Of a DNA stretch of 5,326 bases, positions 1-5,326 are shown piece by piece (position 1 is the stretch's first letter; the number at the start of each line of letters is the position of its first letter). Source of the DNA: an uncultured Novosphingobium sp. (GTDB lineage Bacteria > Pseudomonadota > Alphaproteobacteria > Sphingomonadales > Sphingomonadaceae). The notes below the pieces were generated by a model that was not told the origin of the DNA, made no database searches, and saw nothing but the letters and a program-made list of their open reading frames with translations. The position numbers and the translations under genes are program-made. Location of the stretch: assembly GCA_937897535.1 (NCBI GenBank), contig CALCQB010000336.1:1-5326 (forward strand). The letters are read 5' to 3'.

Positions 1-78
1 GCCGAACTCGACGACGGCAGCCTGGTGCGGATCGGGCGGACCTATCTGGCCAAGGCCAAGGCGATGGCGGGAAGGTAG
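1..78 (+). CDS. LytTR response regulator, 3' end only (cut by left window edge)
   Basis: Reading frame 1 is open from the window edge to a TAG stop at 76-78 and encodes 25 residues. These match residues 227-251 of the complete LytTR regulator on the opposite strand, apart from one Ser/Thr change (T233 in the full copy). At DNA level 75 of 78 bases agree with that copy; two of the three differences are silent and the third is the conservative Ser/Thr change. That pattern suggests a translated or recently translated paralogue. The peptide is the last part of a LytTR DNA-binding domain, with the family's typical ending around GRTYLAK. The gene converges tail to tail with the complete copy. Whether a full receiver-LytTR gene, a different LytTR protein or only a duplicated gene tail lies to the left cannot be seen here. 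Confidence 0.7.
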   Translation, partial: AELDDGSLVRIGRTYLAKAKAMAGR

Positions 79-88
79 GGGTTTTTCT

Positions 89-127
89 CCGCCTGACGGC
101 GGCGCGGAAAAGCCATCCGGCTTTTCC
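89..127 (+). terminator. Tandem stem-loops after the + strand LytTR stop (possible transcription end)
   Basis: Two perfect small hairpins follow the stop at 76-78. The first has a 5-bp stem (89-93 with 98-102) and loop TGAC. The second has a 9-bp stem (106-114 with 119-127, GGAAAAGCC against GGCTTTTCC) and loop ATCC. Neither is followed by a clear T-run, so a standard intrinsic terminator is not proven; they could be 3'-end RNA structures or a repeat-type palindrome. None of the eight differences between the two big arms falls inside these stems. Confidence 0.35.
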
Positions 128-179
128 AGACCTGGCCAGCCCGCTCCCCCGGCCCGACCACCCGTTAATGGTACCCTGT

Positions 180-342
180 GGGTGGTCGGGCCTGGGGAGC
201 GGGCTGGCTAGGTCAGGAAAAGCCGGATGGCTTTTCCGCGCCGCCGTCAGGCGGAGAAAGCCCCCTACCTTCCCGCCATCGCCTTGGCCTTCGCCAGATA
301 GGTCCGCCCGATCCGGACCAGGGTGCCGTCGTCGAGTTCGGC
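180..342. repeat. Right arm of the long imperfect inverted repeat
   Basis: This is the partner of bases 1-163, separated from them by a 16-base unpaired spacer (164-179). It includes the last 78 bases of the complete - strand LytTR response regulator (265-342) and the 85 bases after its stop codon. On the right the repeat is seen only to 342, because base 343 would pair with a base outside the window. Confidence 0.95.
216..254 (-). terminator. Tandem stem-loops after the - strand LytTR stop (possible transcription end)
   Basis: This is the mirror copy of the hairpin pair at 89-127. Read on the - strand after the regulator's stop (265-267), a 5-bp stem (250-254 with 241-245) is followed by a 9-bp stem (229-237 with 216-224). 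Stems are identical to those in the other arm. The place, directly behind a stop codon between convergent genes, suits a terminator, but there is no clean U-tract after the second stem. Confidence 0.35.
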
Positions 343-1020
343 CGACCACACCCCGAGCCCGTCGTGGCGCAGGCCCTTGATCCGGTCGCGGCGCAGGATC
401 GTGGAGCGGTGCAGGCGGATGAACCGGTCCGGGTCGAGCCGGGCCTCGAGCCCCGAGACGGTCTGGAGCAACAGGTACGAGCGGGTCGTGCCGTCCTTCT
501 GGCCGACGTGGAGCCGGACATAGTCGCGCTCGGCGTCGATCCGGGCGACATCCTCGACCGAGATCCGCAGCAGTTCCGAACGGTACGGCACCCAGAACTC
601 GCCGATCCAGTCACCTCCGCTCGCCGCGCGCTGGCCGCGCCGGGCCGCGGCCCGGGCGACCGCGCGTTCGAGCCGGTCGGGGGTTACGGGCTTGAGCACA
701 TAGTCGACCGCCTCGAGGTCAAACGCCTCGACCGCGAAATTGTCATGCGCGGTGACGAAGATCACCGCCGGGGCATCTTCCTGCCGGGTCAGCGCGCGCG
801 CGACTGCCAGCCCGTCAAGTTCGGGCATGGTCATGTCGAGCAGGACCAGGTCGGGGGCCAGCGCGCCGATCTGGCGCAGCGCCGCCGCGCCATCCTGGGC
901 AGTCCCGGCCACCTCGATCGAGGCTATGCTGCGGCAGATCAGTTCCATCCGCTCAAGCGCCAGCGGCTCGTCATCGACGATCAGCGTGCGCAGCGGCTTG
1001 GCCGGGGGACTATCGGCCAT
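265..1020 (-). CDS. LytTR-family DNA-binding response regulator
   Basis: A cytoplasmic transcription regulator of 251 residues, a usual length for receiver-LytTR proteins. Residues 11-125 form a receiver domain with acidic pair D16/D17, phosphoacceptor D62 (in LLDMTMPELDG), T90 and K110 of the LKP motif, so all phosphorylation residues are present. A short Arg/Ala-rich linker leads to a LytTR domain at about 140-248, with the ERDYVRLHV and FIRLHRSTI motifs. The ATG at 1018-1020 is preferred because the receiver homology starts just after it; an upstream ATG in the same frame would add 47 residues that overlap the kinase gene and look unlike any receiver. The start lies inside the 3' end of the kinase gene (11-base overlap). 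No strong ribosome site is seen, so translational coupling is likely. The adjacent kinase should be its phosphodonor. Target promoters are unknown. Its last 26 codons lie in a large inverted repeat. Confidence 0.95.
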   Translation of the reverse strand: MADSPPAKPLRTLIVDDEPLALERMELICRSIASIEVAGTAQDGAAALRQIGALAPDLVLLDMTMPELDGLAVARALTRQEDAPAVIFVTAHDNFAVEAFDLEAVDYVLKPVTPDRLERAVARAAARRGQRAASGGDWIGEFWVPYRSELLRISVEDVARIDAERDYVRLHVGQKDGTTRSYLLLQTVSGLEARLDPDRFIRLHRSTILRRDRIKGLRHDGLGVWSAELDDGTLVRIGRTYLAKAKAMAGR

Positions 1021-2206
1021 GCTGTTCGAGGGGCAGGTGCAGCACCGCGCGCCAGCCGCCGTCCTCGGCCGGCCCCGCCACCAGCTCAGCCTCGGGGCCA
1101 TAGCGCGCGGCGAGCCGGTCGCGGACATTGGCGAGGCCGATGCCGAACCCGGCCTTGCCATGCGGCGCGCCGGGACCGTTGTCGCTGACTTCGATCACCA
1201 GACGGCCAGTCTCCTCGCGCGCGGCGATCGTGACGGTCACCGGCTTGCGGGTGGGGGCCACGGCGTATTTGACCGCGTTTTCGACCAGCGGTTGCAGGAT
1301 CATCCCCGGCACGCTGGCGCCTTCCAGCGCTTCGGGAATGTCGAACCGGGTGACCAGCCGGTCGGGGAACCGCGCCGCCTCGATCTGCAGGTAGGCCCGC
1401 TGCAGCGCCACTTCCTGATCGAGCCCGACATCGCCGGTCGGATCTTCGGCCAGGCTGCGGCGATAGAAGCTCGAGAGCGCCTGAATCATCGTTTCGGCCG
1501 CCTGGCCCTTGCCGGTCATCACCAGCGCGGACAGCGAATTGAGCGTGTTGAACAGGAAGTGCGGGTTGACCTGATAGCGCAGCGACCGCAGCTCGGCCGC
1601 CTTGGCCGCGCGCTTGTATTCGCCCTCGCGCCGTTCGGACGCACGGGCCTGTTCGGCGGTGACCATCGCAAAGTACAGCGCGGCCCAGGCCAGCAGCAGG
1701 AAATAGCGCCCGATCGCGATATCGGTCAGCTGCCGCCACAGCGCCTGTTCGGCGAATTTCTTCTGCAGCGCGGCCAGCTGATCCGGGGTCAGCTGCGGCG
1801 GGTCGGGCACATCGACCAGCACGTTGCCGGCGGTATCGTGGCGCAGCTGGATTTCGCTGGGGTTGCGCGGCTGGCCGATGATCTTCTGGTCGAGCCCGGC
1901 GAAGACCTGGCGGTTGACCATCGCCAGACCGAGCGCGGCCGGCAGCATCACCACCAGGGCGATTGCCATCCGCAGCCCGAACCGGGAATGGTCGAACAGC
2001 CGCAGGATCAGCCAGGCCAGCGCAGTGACGGCGATCCCGGCCAGCGTCACCAGCGTGCGCAACCCCAGCATCTCGACGAAATAGCTGCGGTCGAGCAGCA
2101 GGCTGCGAACCGTGATCAGCGCGAGATAGCACAGCCAGATCCCGGCAATCGAGATCAGCACGGTTCGGGTCGGCACGCGGGCCGGGCGGGGAGCGAGTTC
2201 CTCCAT
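1010..2206 (-). CDS. LytS/YehU-type membrane sensor histidine kinase
   Basis: An inner-membrane sensor kinase of 398 residues that should phosphorylate the LytTR regulator encoded next to it. Four hydrophobic segments are visible at about 15-35, 48-70, 80-98 and 165-183. Arg/Lys placement predicts a cytoplasmic N terminus and a periplasmic loop of about 65 residues (99-163) before the last segment. After a charged linker (185-207) comes the His_kinase family motif YQVNPHFLFNTLNSL with the phosphoaccepting H216. A HATPase-type domain follows, with QPLVENAVKYA (305-315), DNGPG (342-346) and GFGIGLANVRDRL (353-365). All catalytic boxes are intact. The periplasmic loop matches no sensor domain I recognise, so the signal is unknown. 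The ATG at 2204-2206 lacks a clear Shine-Dalgarno sequence. The gene lies 78 bases after the fumarase stop and overlaps the regulator gene by 11 bases. Confidence 0.95.
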   Translation of the reverse strand: MEELAPRPARVPTRTVLISIAGIWLCYLALITVRSLLLDRSYFVEMLGLRTLVTLAGIAVTALAWLILRLFDHSRFGLRMAIALVVMLPAALGLAMVNRQVFAGLDQKIIGQPRNPSEIQLRHDTAGNVLVDVPDPPQLTPDQLAALQKKFAEQALWRQLTDIAIGRYFLLLAWAALYFAMVTAEQARASERREGEYKRAAKAAELRSLRYQVNPHFLFNTLNSLSALVMTGKGQAAETMIQALSSFYRRSLAEDPTGDVGLDQEVALQRAYLQIEAARFPDRLVTRFDIPEALEGASVPGMILQPLVENAVKYAVAPTRKPVTVTIAAREETGRLVIEVSDNGPGAPHGKAGFGIGLANVRDRLAARYGPEAELVAGPAEDGGWRAVLHLPLEQHGR

Positions 2207-2284
2207 CAGGCGATCAGCGATAGCCCGTCAGGACCGGGCGAGGCCAGCGGTTTGGTCGACCCGGCTGGCCCCTTGGTCGATGGA
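2207..2284 (-). other. Fumarase-kinase intergenic gap with two GC-rich stem-loops
   Basis: The 78 bases between the fumarase stop and the kinase start contain two possible stems: 7 bp (2264-2270 with 2242-2248, 15-base loop) and 5 bp (2235-2239 with 2223-2227, 7-base loop). Neither has a T-run on the transcribed side. An 8-base direct repeat TTGGTCGA occurs at 2252-2259 and 2273-2280. The stems could attenuate transcription or stabilise the upstream mRNA. I see no convincing promoter here, so read-through from the fumarase gene into the kinase is possible. Confidence 0.3.
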
Positions 2285-3802
2285 TCAACCGTTGAGGTGC
2301 TCGCGGGCGATCTTTTCCTGCCAGATCAGCGGCGCGAGCTGGTGGACGTTGTTGCCCTCGGCATCGACCGCGACCGTCACCGGCATGTCCTCGACGGTGA
2401 ATTCGTAGATCGCTTCCATGCCGAGGTCCTCGAAGGCCAGCACCCGGGCCTCGCGGATCGCCCGCGCGACCAGATAGGCCGCCCCGCCGACCGCCATCAG
2501 ATAGGCGACCTTGTGCTTGGCGATGCACTGCACCGCGCCCTGCCCGCGCTCGGCCTTGCCGATCATCGTCAGCAGCCCGAGGTCGAGCATCATGTCGGTG
2601 AACTTGTCCATCCGGGTCGCGGTCGTGGGTCCAGCCGGGCCGACTACCTCACCGAACACCGGATCGACCGGGCCGACGTAATAGATTGCGCGGCCCTTGA
2701 AATCGACCGGGAGTTCCTCGCCCCGGGCGAGCATGTCCTGGATCCGCTTGTGCGCCGCATCGCGCCCGGTCAGCATCTTGCCGCTGAGCAGCAGGCGGTC
2801 GCCGTGCTTCCAGCTCTGCACTTCTTCGCGGGTCAGGGCGTCGAGGTCGACGCGTTTTGCCGCCTTGTCAGGCGCCCAGGTCACCTTGGGCCAGTCATCG
2901 AGCTTGGGGGTCTCGAGGAAGGCCGGGCCCGATCCGTCGATCGTGACATGGGCATGGCGGGTGGCCGAGCAGTTGGGGATCATCGCCACCGGCTTGCCCG
3001 CGGCATGGCACGGCCATTCGGCAATCTTGACGTCGAGCACGGTGGTCATCCCGCCCAGCCCCTGCGCGCCGATCCCCAGCGCGTTGACCTTGTCGTAAAG
3101 CTCGACCCGCAGCTTCTCGACATCGGTCTCGGGCCCGCGCGCCTTGAGCTCGTGCATGTCGATCTCTTCCATCAGCGATTCCTTGGCCAGCAACATCGCC
3201 TTTTCCGCCGTGCCGCCGATCCCGATCCCGAGCTGCCCCGGCGGGCACCAGCCCGCGCCCATCTGCGGGATCATCTCGAGCACCCAGTCGACGATCGAAT
3301 CGCTCGGGTTCATCATCTTGAACTTGGACTTGTTCTCGCTCCCGCCGCCCTTGGCCGCGACGTCAATCGAGACAGTCCGGCCAGGGACCATCTCGACGTT
3401 GAGCACGCACGGGGTGTTGTCGCGGGTGTTGCGGCGGGTGAAGGCCGGATCGGCGACAATCGAGGCGCGCAGCTTGTTCTCCGGGTGGTTGTAGGCCCGG
3501 CGCACCCCTTCATCGACCACCTCCTGCAGCGACCGGGTCGATTCCAGCCGGCATTCCTGGCCCCACTTGAGGAACACGTTCACGATCCCGGTGTCCTGGC
3601 ACAGCGGGCGGTGTCCTTCGGCGCACATCCGGCTGTTGGCGAGAACCTGCGCCATCGCGTCCTTGGCCGCCGGGTTCTGCTCGCGCTCCCAAGCCGCGCC
3701 GAGTGCGCGGATGTAGTCCATCGGGTGAAAATAGCTGATGTACTGCAGCGCGTCGGCCACGCTTTCGATCAGGTCTTCCTCGCGGATCGTCACCATGTCC
3801 AT
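2285..3802 (-). CDS. fumA: Fumarate hydratase, class I (iron-sulfur dependent)
   Basis: This cytoplasmic TCA-cycle enzyme interconverts fumarate and L-malate using a [4Fe-4S] cluster. The 505-residue protein carries the fused alpha and beta regions of single-chain class I fumarases, slightly shorter than the E. coli FumA/FumB type. Three Cys fit the conserved cluster ligands: C68 in the LCQDTG motif, C186 in GWCPPG and C278 in NCSATRH. Other family signatures are KGGGSENKS (151-159), GIGIGG (192-197), GKMLTGRDAAHKR (341-353), GPVDP (377-381) and GPAGPTTATRMD (389-400). The ATG at 3800-3802 is chosen over one two codons later because a GAGG ribosome site (complement of 3809-3812) sits 6 bases ahead of it. 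The gene seems intact. Being cluster-dependent, the enzyme is expected to be oxygen- and iron-sensitive. The symbol means the class I type; orthology to a particular E. coli paralogue is not claimed. Confidence 0.96.
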   Translation of the reverse strand: MDMVTIREEDLIESVADALQYISYFHPMDYIRALGAAWEREQNPAAKDAMAQVLANSRMCAEGHRPLCQDTGIVNVFLKWGQECRLESTRSLQEVVDEGVRRAYNHPENKLRASIVADPAFTRRNTRDNTPCVLNVEMVPGRTVSIDVAAKGGGSENKSKFKMMNPSDSIVDWVLEMIPQMGAGWCPPGQLGIGIGGTAEKAMLLAKESLMEEIDMHELKARGPETDVEKLRVELYDKVNALGIGAQGLGGMTTVLDVKIAEWPCHAAGKPVAMIPNCSATRHAHVTIDGSGPAFLETPKLDDWPKVTWAPDKAAKRVDLDALTREEVQSWKHGDRLLLSGKMLTGRDAAHKRIQDMLARGEELPVDFKGRAIYYVGPVDPVFGEVVGPAGPTTATRMDKFTDMMLDLGLLTMIGKAERGQGAVQCIAKHKVAYLMAVGGAAYLVARAIREARVLAFEDLGMEAIYEFTVEDMPVTVAVDAEGNNVHQLAPLIWQEKIAREHLNG

Positions 3803-3840
3803 GCTCGGCCTCGTTCGGTCTGGGGTGGGTCTTCGCCGTC

Positions 3841-3870
3841 CCCATAGGCCCGCAAATGCCTGCTCGTCAA
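3841..3870 (-). promoter_or_regulatory. Candidate promoter for the fumarase gene
   Basis: On the - strand a TTGACG box (complement of 3865-3870), five of six bases matching the vegetative -35 consensus, is followed after 18 bases by TATGGG (complement of 3841-3846), a weak -10. Transcription would begin about 30 bases upstream of the fumarase ATG at 3802. The -10 match is poor, although alphaproteobacterial promoters are often loose at this element. No experiment supports the call. Confidence 0.3.
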
Positions 3871-3913
3871 AGCGCTTGGCGCGTGGCGGCGGTTCCCCTA
3901 AGAGGCGAAGGAA

Positions 3914-3942
3914 TTGCGTTACTGTGTTGCCTATGCAATACA
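3914..3942 (+). promoter_or_regulatory. Possible promoter/operator for the Pcm-like gene and tolC
   Basis: The stretch ahead of the Pcm-like gene is more AT-rich than its surroundings. It holds a TTGCGT box (3914-3919) and, 17 bases on, a weak AATACA (3937-3942). A small inverted repeat TTGC-N4-GCAA (3927-3938) lies between them and could be an operator or chance. A GAGG ribosome site (3951-3954) sits 6 bases before the ATG at 3961. A transcript starting just after this region would have a very short leader. Confidence 0.25.
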
Positions 3943-3960
3943 GCCTGCCAGAGGCCCCCT

Positions 3961-4569
3961 ATGACCCTTGCTGCCCAGACGATCGCTTCCCAGTCCGAAG
4001 ACCTCGGCGCCGCGCGCCGGGCGATGATCGACAGCCAGCTCAGGGTTTCCGGGATCAACCAGGACTGGCTGCTGGCCGCGCTGGCCCGCGTCCCGCGCGA
4101 AGACCATGTCCCGGCGAGCGCCCGCGGCCATGCCTATATCGACCGCGCGATCCCGCTGAACGGTGGCCACGCGCTTCCGGCTCCGCTGGTCCAAGCGATG
4201 CTGCTGGCCGAAGCCATCCCGGTGGCTGCGGACAAGGTGCTGGTGATCAGCCCGGCCGGCTATCTGTCGGCATTGGTCGAACCGCTGGTGCAGTCGGTCG
4301 AAACCGTTTCCCCTGCCGGGGTCAAGGCAGTTCAGGCCAAGGGCGTGTTCAACCTGATCCTGATCGATGGCGCGATCGAACAACTGCCCGGCAACCTGGC
4401 CGAGGCGCTGGTCGATGGCGGCCGGGTGGTGACGGGGCTGGTCCTGCGCGGGGTAACCCGCCTGGCCGCCGGAACCAAAGATGGCGGCGGCGTGGCCTTG
4501 GCCCCGTTGGCCGAAGTGGGTATCCCGGTGCTGGCAGAATTCGCGGCCCCGAAAGCTTGGAGTTTCTGA
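3961..4569 (+). CDS. Pcm-family protein (protein-L-isoaspartate O-methyltransferase-like), probably catalytically degenerate
   Basis: A 202-residue cytoplasmic protein resembling protein-L-isoaspartate O-methyltransferase, which repairs damaged Asp/Asn residues using S-adenosylmethionine. The N-terminal half keeps the family pattern: MIDSQLRVSGI (22-32), VPREDHVP (44-51) and AYIDRAIPL (58-66). The catalytic-site block, normally like GxGQTIS, reads NGGHALP (67-73). SAM motif I, normally EIGTGSGY, reads VISPAGY (95-101). The later segment NLILIDGAIEQLP (131-143) with DGGRVV (152-157) still resembles the fold. I infer a Rossmann-like protein with weak or no methyltransferase activity. The ATG at 3961 has a GAGG ribosome site 6 bases upstream and starts the homologous part; an in-frame ATG at 3856 would add 35 unrelated residues and has no ribosome site. 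tolC follows after 3 bases, so the two genes form an operon and may be translationally coupled. Confidence 0.85.
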   Translation: MTLAAQTIASQSEDLGAARRAMIDSQLRVSGINQDWLLAALARVPREDHVPASARGHAYIDRAIPLNGGHALPAPLVQAMLLAEAIPVAADKVLVISPAGYLSALVEPLVQSVETVSPAGVKAVQAKGVFNLILIDGAIEQLPGNLAEALVDGGRVVTGLVLRGVTRLAAGTKDGGGVALAPLAEVGIPVLAEFAAPKAWSF

Positions 4570-4572
4570 TTG

Positions 4573-5326
4573 ATGGCTAGGCCGCGCGGCTCCCGAATTG
4601 CCCGTCACGCCCTGATTGCCGGAATGGTGGCCACCGCTACCGCTCCGGTGCTGGCGGACGATCTGCGCGAGGCGCTGATCATGGCCTACAATTCCAACCC
4701 GACACTGCAGGCCGCCCGCGCCTCGCAGCGTGCGGTTGACGAAGGCGTGCCGATCGCCCGCGCGCCGGGTTTGCCGTCGCTGTCCGGCACCGCGACCTAC
4801 AGCGAATTCATCCAGAACAGCGGCAGCAGCCCGCTTGCGCCTGACCGCAACCTCGATGCCTCGCTCAATCTGGGCGTGCCGCTTTATGCGGGCGGCGGGA
4901 TCAGAAACTCGGTCCGCGCGGCAGAGACCCGGGTCGATGCCGGCCGGGCCGATCTGCGCGGGGTCGAATCGGGCGTGTTCAGCCAGGTCGTCGCAGCCTA
5001 TATGGACGTGATCCTGGCCGAAGCGGTGGTCAGGCTCAACCGCGCCAATGTCGAACGGCTGGCGGTCAACCTGCAGGCCACCCGCGACCGGTTCGAAATC
5101 GGTGACCTGACCCGGACCGATGTGGCCCAGTCCGAAAGCCGGCTGGCGCTGGCCCGCGGCCAGACCCGCAGCGCCGAAGCAAACCTGATTTCGGCGCGTG
5201 AGCGCTATATCCAGGTGGTCGGCAAAGCTCCTGAGAATCTCGCCTCGCCGCCGCCGCTGGTCGGCCTGCCTGGCAGTGCCGACGATGCGGTCGAGATCGC
5301 GCTCGAATCGAACCCGGATCTGCTCG
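4573..5326 (+). CDS. tolC: TolC-family outer membrane efflux protein (5' part, cut by right window edge)
   Basis: The outer-membrane and periplasmic channel of tripartite drug efflux pumps and type I secretion systems; it normally works as a trimer with an inner-membrane pump and an adaptor. The visible 251 residues begin with a signal peptide: basic MARPRGSRIAR, a hydrophobic stretch, and likely cleavage after VLA at residue 28. The mature part starts with LREALIMAYNSNPTLQAAR (31-49), the first outer membrane efflux repeat. Next come a beta-strand-like region with the LYAGG motif (104-108) and long helices including RFEIGDLTRTDVAQSESRL (173-191). The second repeat begins at DAVEIALESNPDLL (238-251), where the window ends; about half of a typical TolC is present. 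The ATG lies 3 bases after the Pcm-like stop, with GGAG at 4559-4562 inside that gene as ribosome site. Confidence 0.94.
   Translation, partial: MARPRGSRIARHALIAGMVATATAPVLADDLREALIMAYNSNPTLQAARASQRAVDEGVPIARAPGLPSLSGTATYSEFIQNSGSSPLAPDRNLDASLNLGVPLYAGGGIRNSVRAAETRVDAGRADLRGVESGVFSQVVAAYMDVILAEAVVRLNRANVERLAVNLQATRDRFEIGDLTRTDVAQSESRLALARGQTRSAEANLISARERYIQVVGKAPENLASPPPLVGLPGSADDAVEIALESNPDLL

Larger units (their letters stand above)
1..163. repeat. Left arm of a long imperfect inverted repeat
   Basis: Base x pairs with base 343-x. Position-by-position comparison with the reverse complement of 180-342 gives 155 matches in 163 and no insertion or deletion. The mismatches are at 20, 27, 51, 82, 83, 128, 134 and 150. 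The arm holds the 3' end of a LytTR gene (1-78) and 85 bases after its stop codon. It may extend beyond the window, so 163 is a minimum length. Two of the mismatches (83 with 260, 134 with 209) would still pair as G-U in RNA. Confidence 0.95.

Noticed and set aside
1..342. Insertion sequence or transposon end as source of the inverted repeat
   Set aside because: No transposase gene and no target-site duplication are seen. The arms contain the 3' ends of host-type regulator genes, and the spacer is only 16 bases.
1021..1161. Upstream ATG that would lengthen the LytTR regulator by 47 residues
   Set aside because: The extra residues overlap the kinase coding region in another frame and do not resemble a receiver domain. 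The ATG at 1018-1020 fits the usual receiver start.
178..1188. + strand open frame of 336 codons opposite the response regulator
   Set aside because: It is the antisense shadow of the LytTR regulator and the kinase 3' end, with no ribosome site and an unnatural composition.
740..3847. Very long + strand open frame (1035 codons) running opposite to the regulator, kinase and fumarase
   Set aside because: It is antisense to three intact genes with clear family motifs. Its product is low in complexity (rich in Arg, His, Gln, Asp, Gly) with no recognisable domain, as expected when GC-rich codon usage removes antisense stops.
3856..3960. Extended N terminus of the Pcm-like protein containing a Cys-rich lipobox-like stretch
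   Set aside because: The extension covers the intergenic promoter region and has no ribosome site. The homologous part begins at 3961, which has a well-placed GAGG.
3931..4608. - strand open frame of 225 codons opposite the Pcm-like gene
   Set aside because: It is a shadow of a recognisable + strand gene, rich in Gln, His and Arg, with no domain.
4730..5011. + strand open frame of 93 codons inside tolC
   Set aside because: It lies in a different frame from tolC, whose signal peptide, LYAGG motif and repeat start are all clear in the frame beginning at 4573.

Overview
The window is GC-rich DNA (by eye roughly two thirds G+C) that looks like the chromosome of an alphaproteobacterium, most likely a sphingomonad-type organism. 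This rests on codon usage, a Pcm-like gene placed directly before tolC, and a LytS/LytTR two-component pair. No lineage search could be run. No mobile element, CRISPR array, tRNA or rRNA was seen.

Layout from left to right. Positions 1-342 form a large imperfect inverted repeat: two 163-base arms around a 16-base spacer, 155 of 163 positions matching and no indels. The left arm starts with the last 25 codons of a LytTR-type gene on the + strand, cut by the window edge. The right arm carries the matching 3' end of a complete LytTR response regulator on the - strand. Small hairpins inside both arms fill the gap between the convergent stop codons. Then, all on the - strand and read from right to left, come a class I iron-sulfur fumarate hydratase (2285-3802), a LytS/YehU-type membrane histidine kinase (1010-2206) and the LytTR response regulator (265-1020). 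Kinase and regulator overlap by 11 bases and clearly form a pair. The fumarase ends 78 bases before the kinase and may be cotranscribed with it.

A 158-base divergent intergenic region (3803-3960) separates this block from a + strand pair: a Pcm-family (protein-L-isoaspartate methyltransferase-like) gene at 3961-4569 whose SAM-binding signature looks eroded, followed after 3 bases by tolC, the outer-membrane channel of efflux and type I secretion systems, which runs off the right edge after 251 codons.

The core genes are ordinary. The least ordinary feature is the long inverted repeat at the left edge, which suggests a tail-to-tail duplication of a LytTR regulator 3' end and would make any read-through transcript fold on itself. 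I see no clear evidence of a wholly new system in the window.
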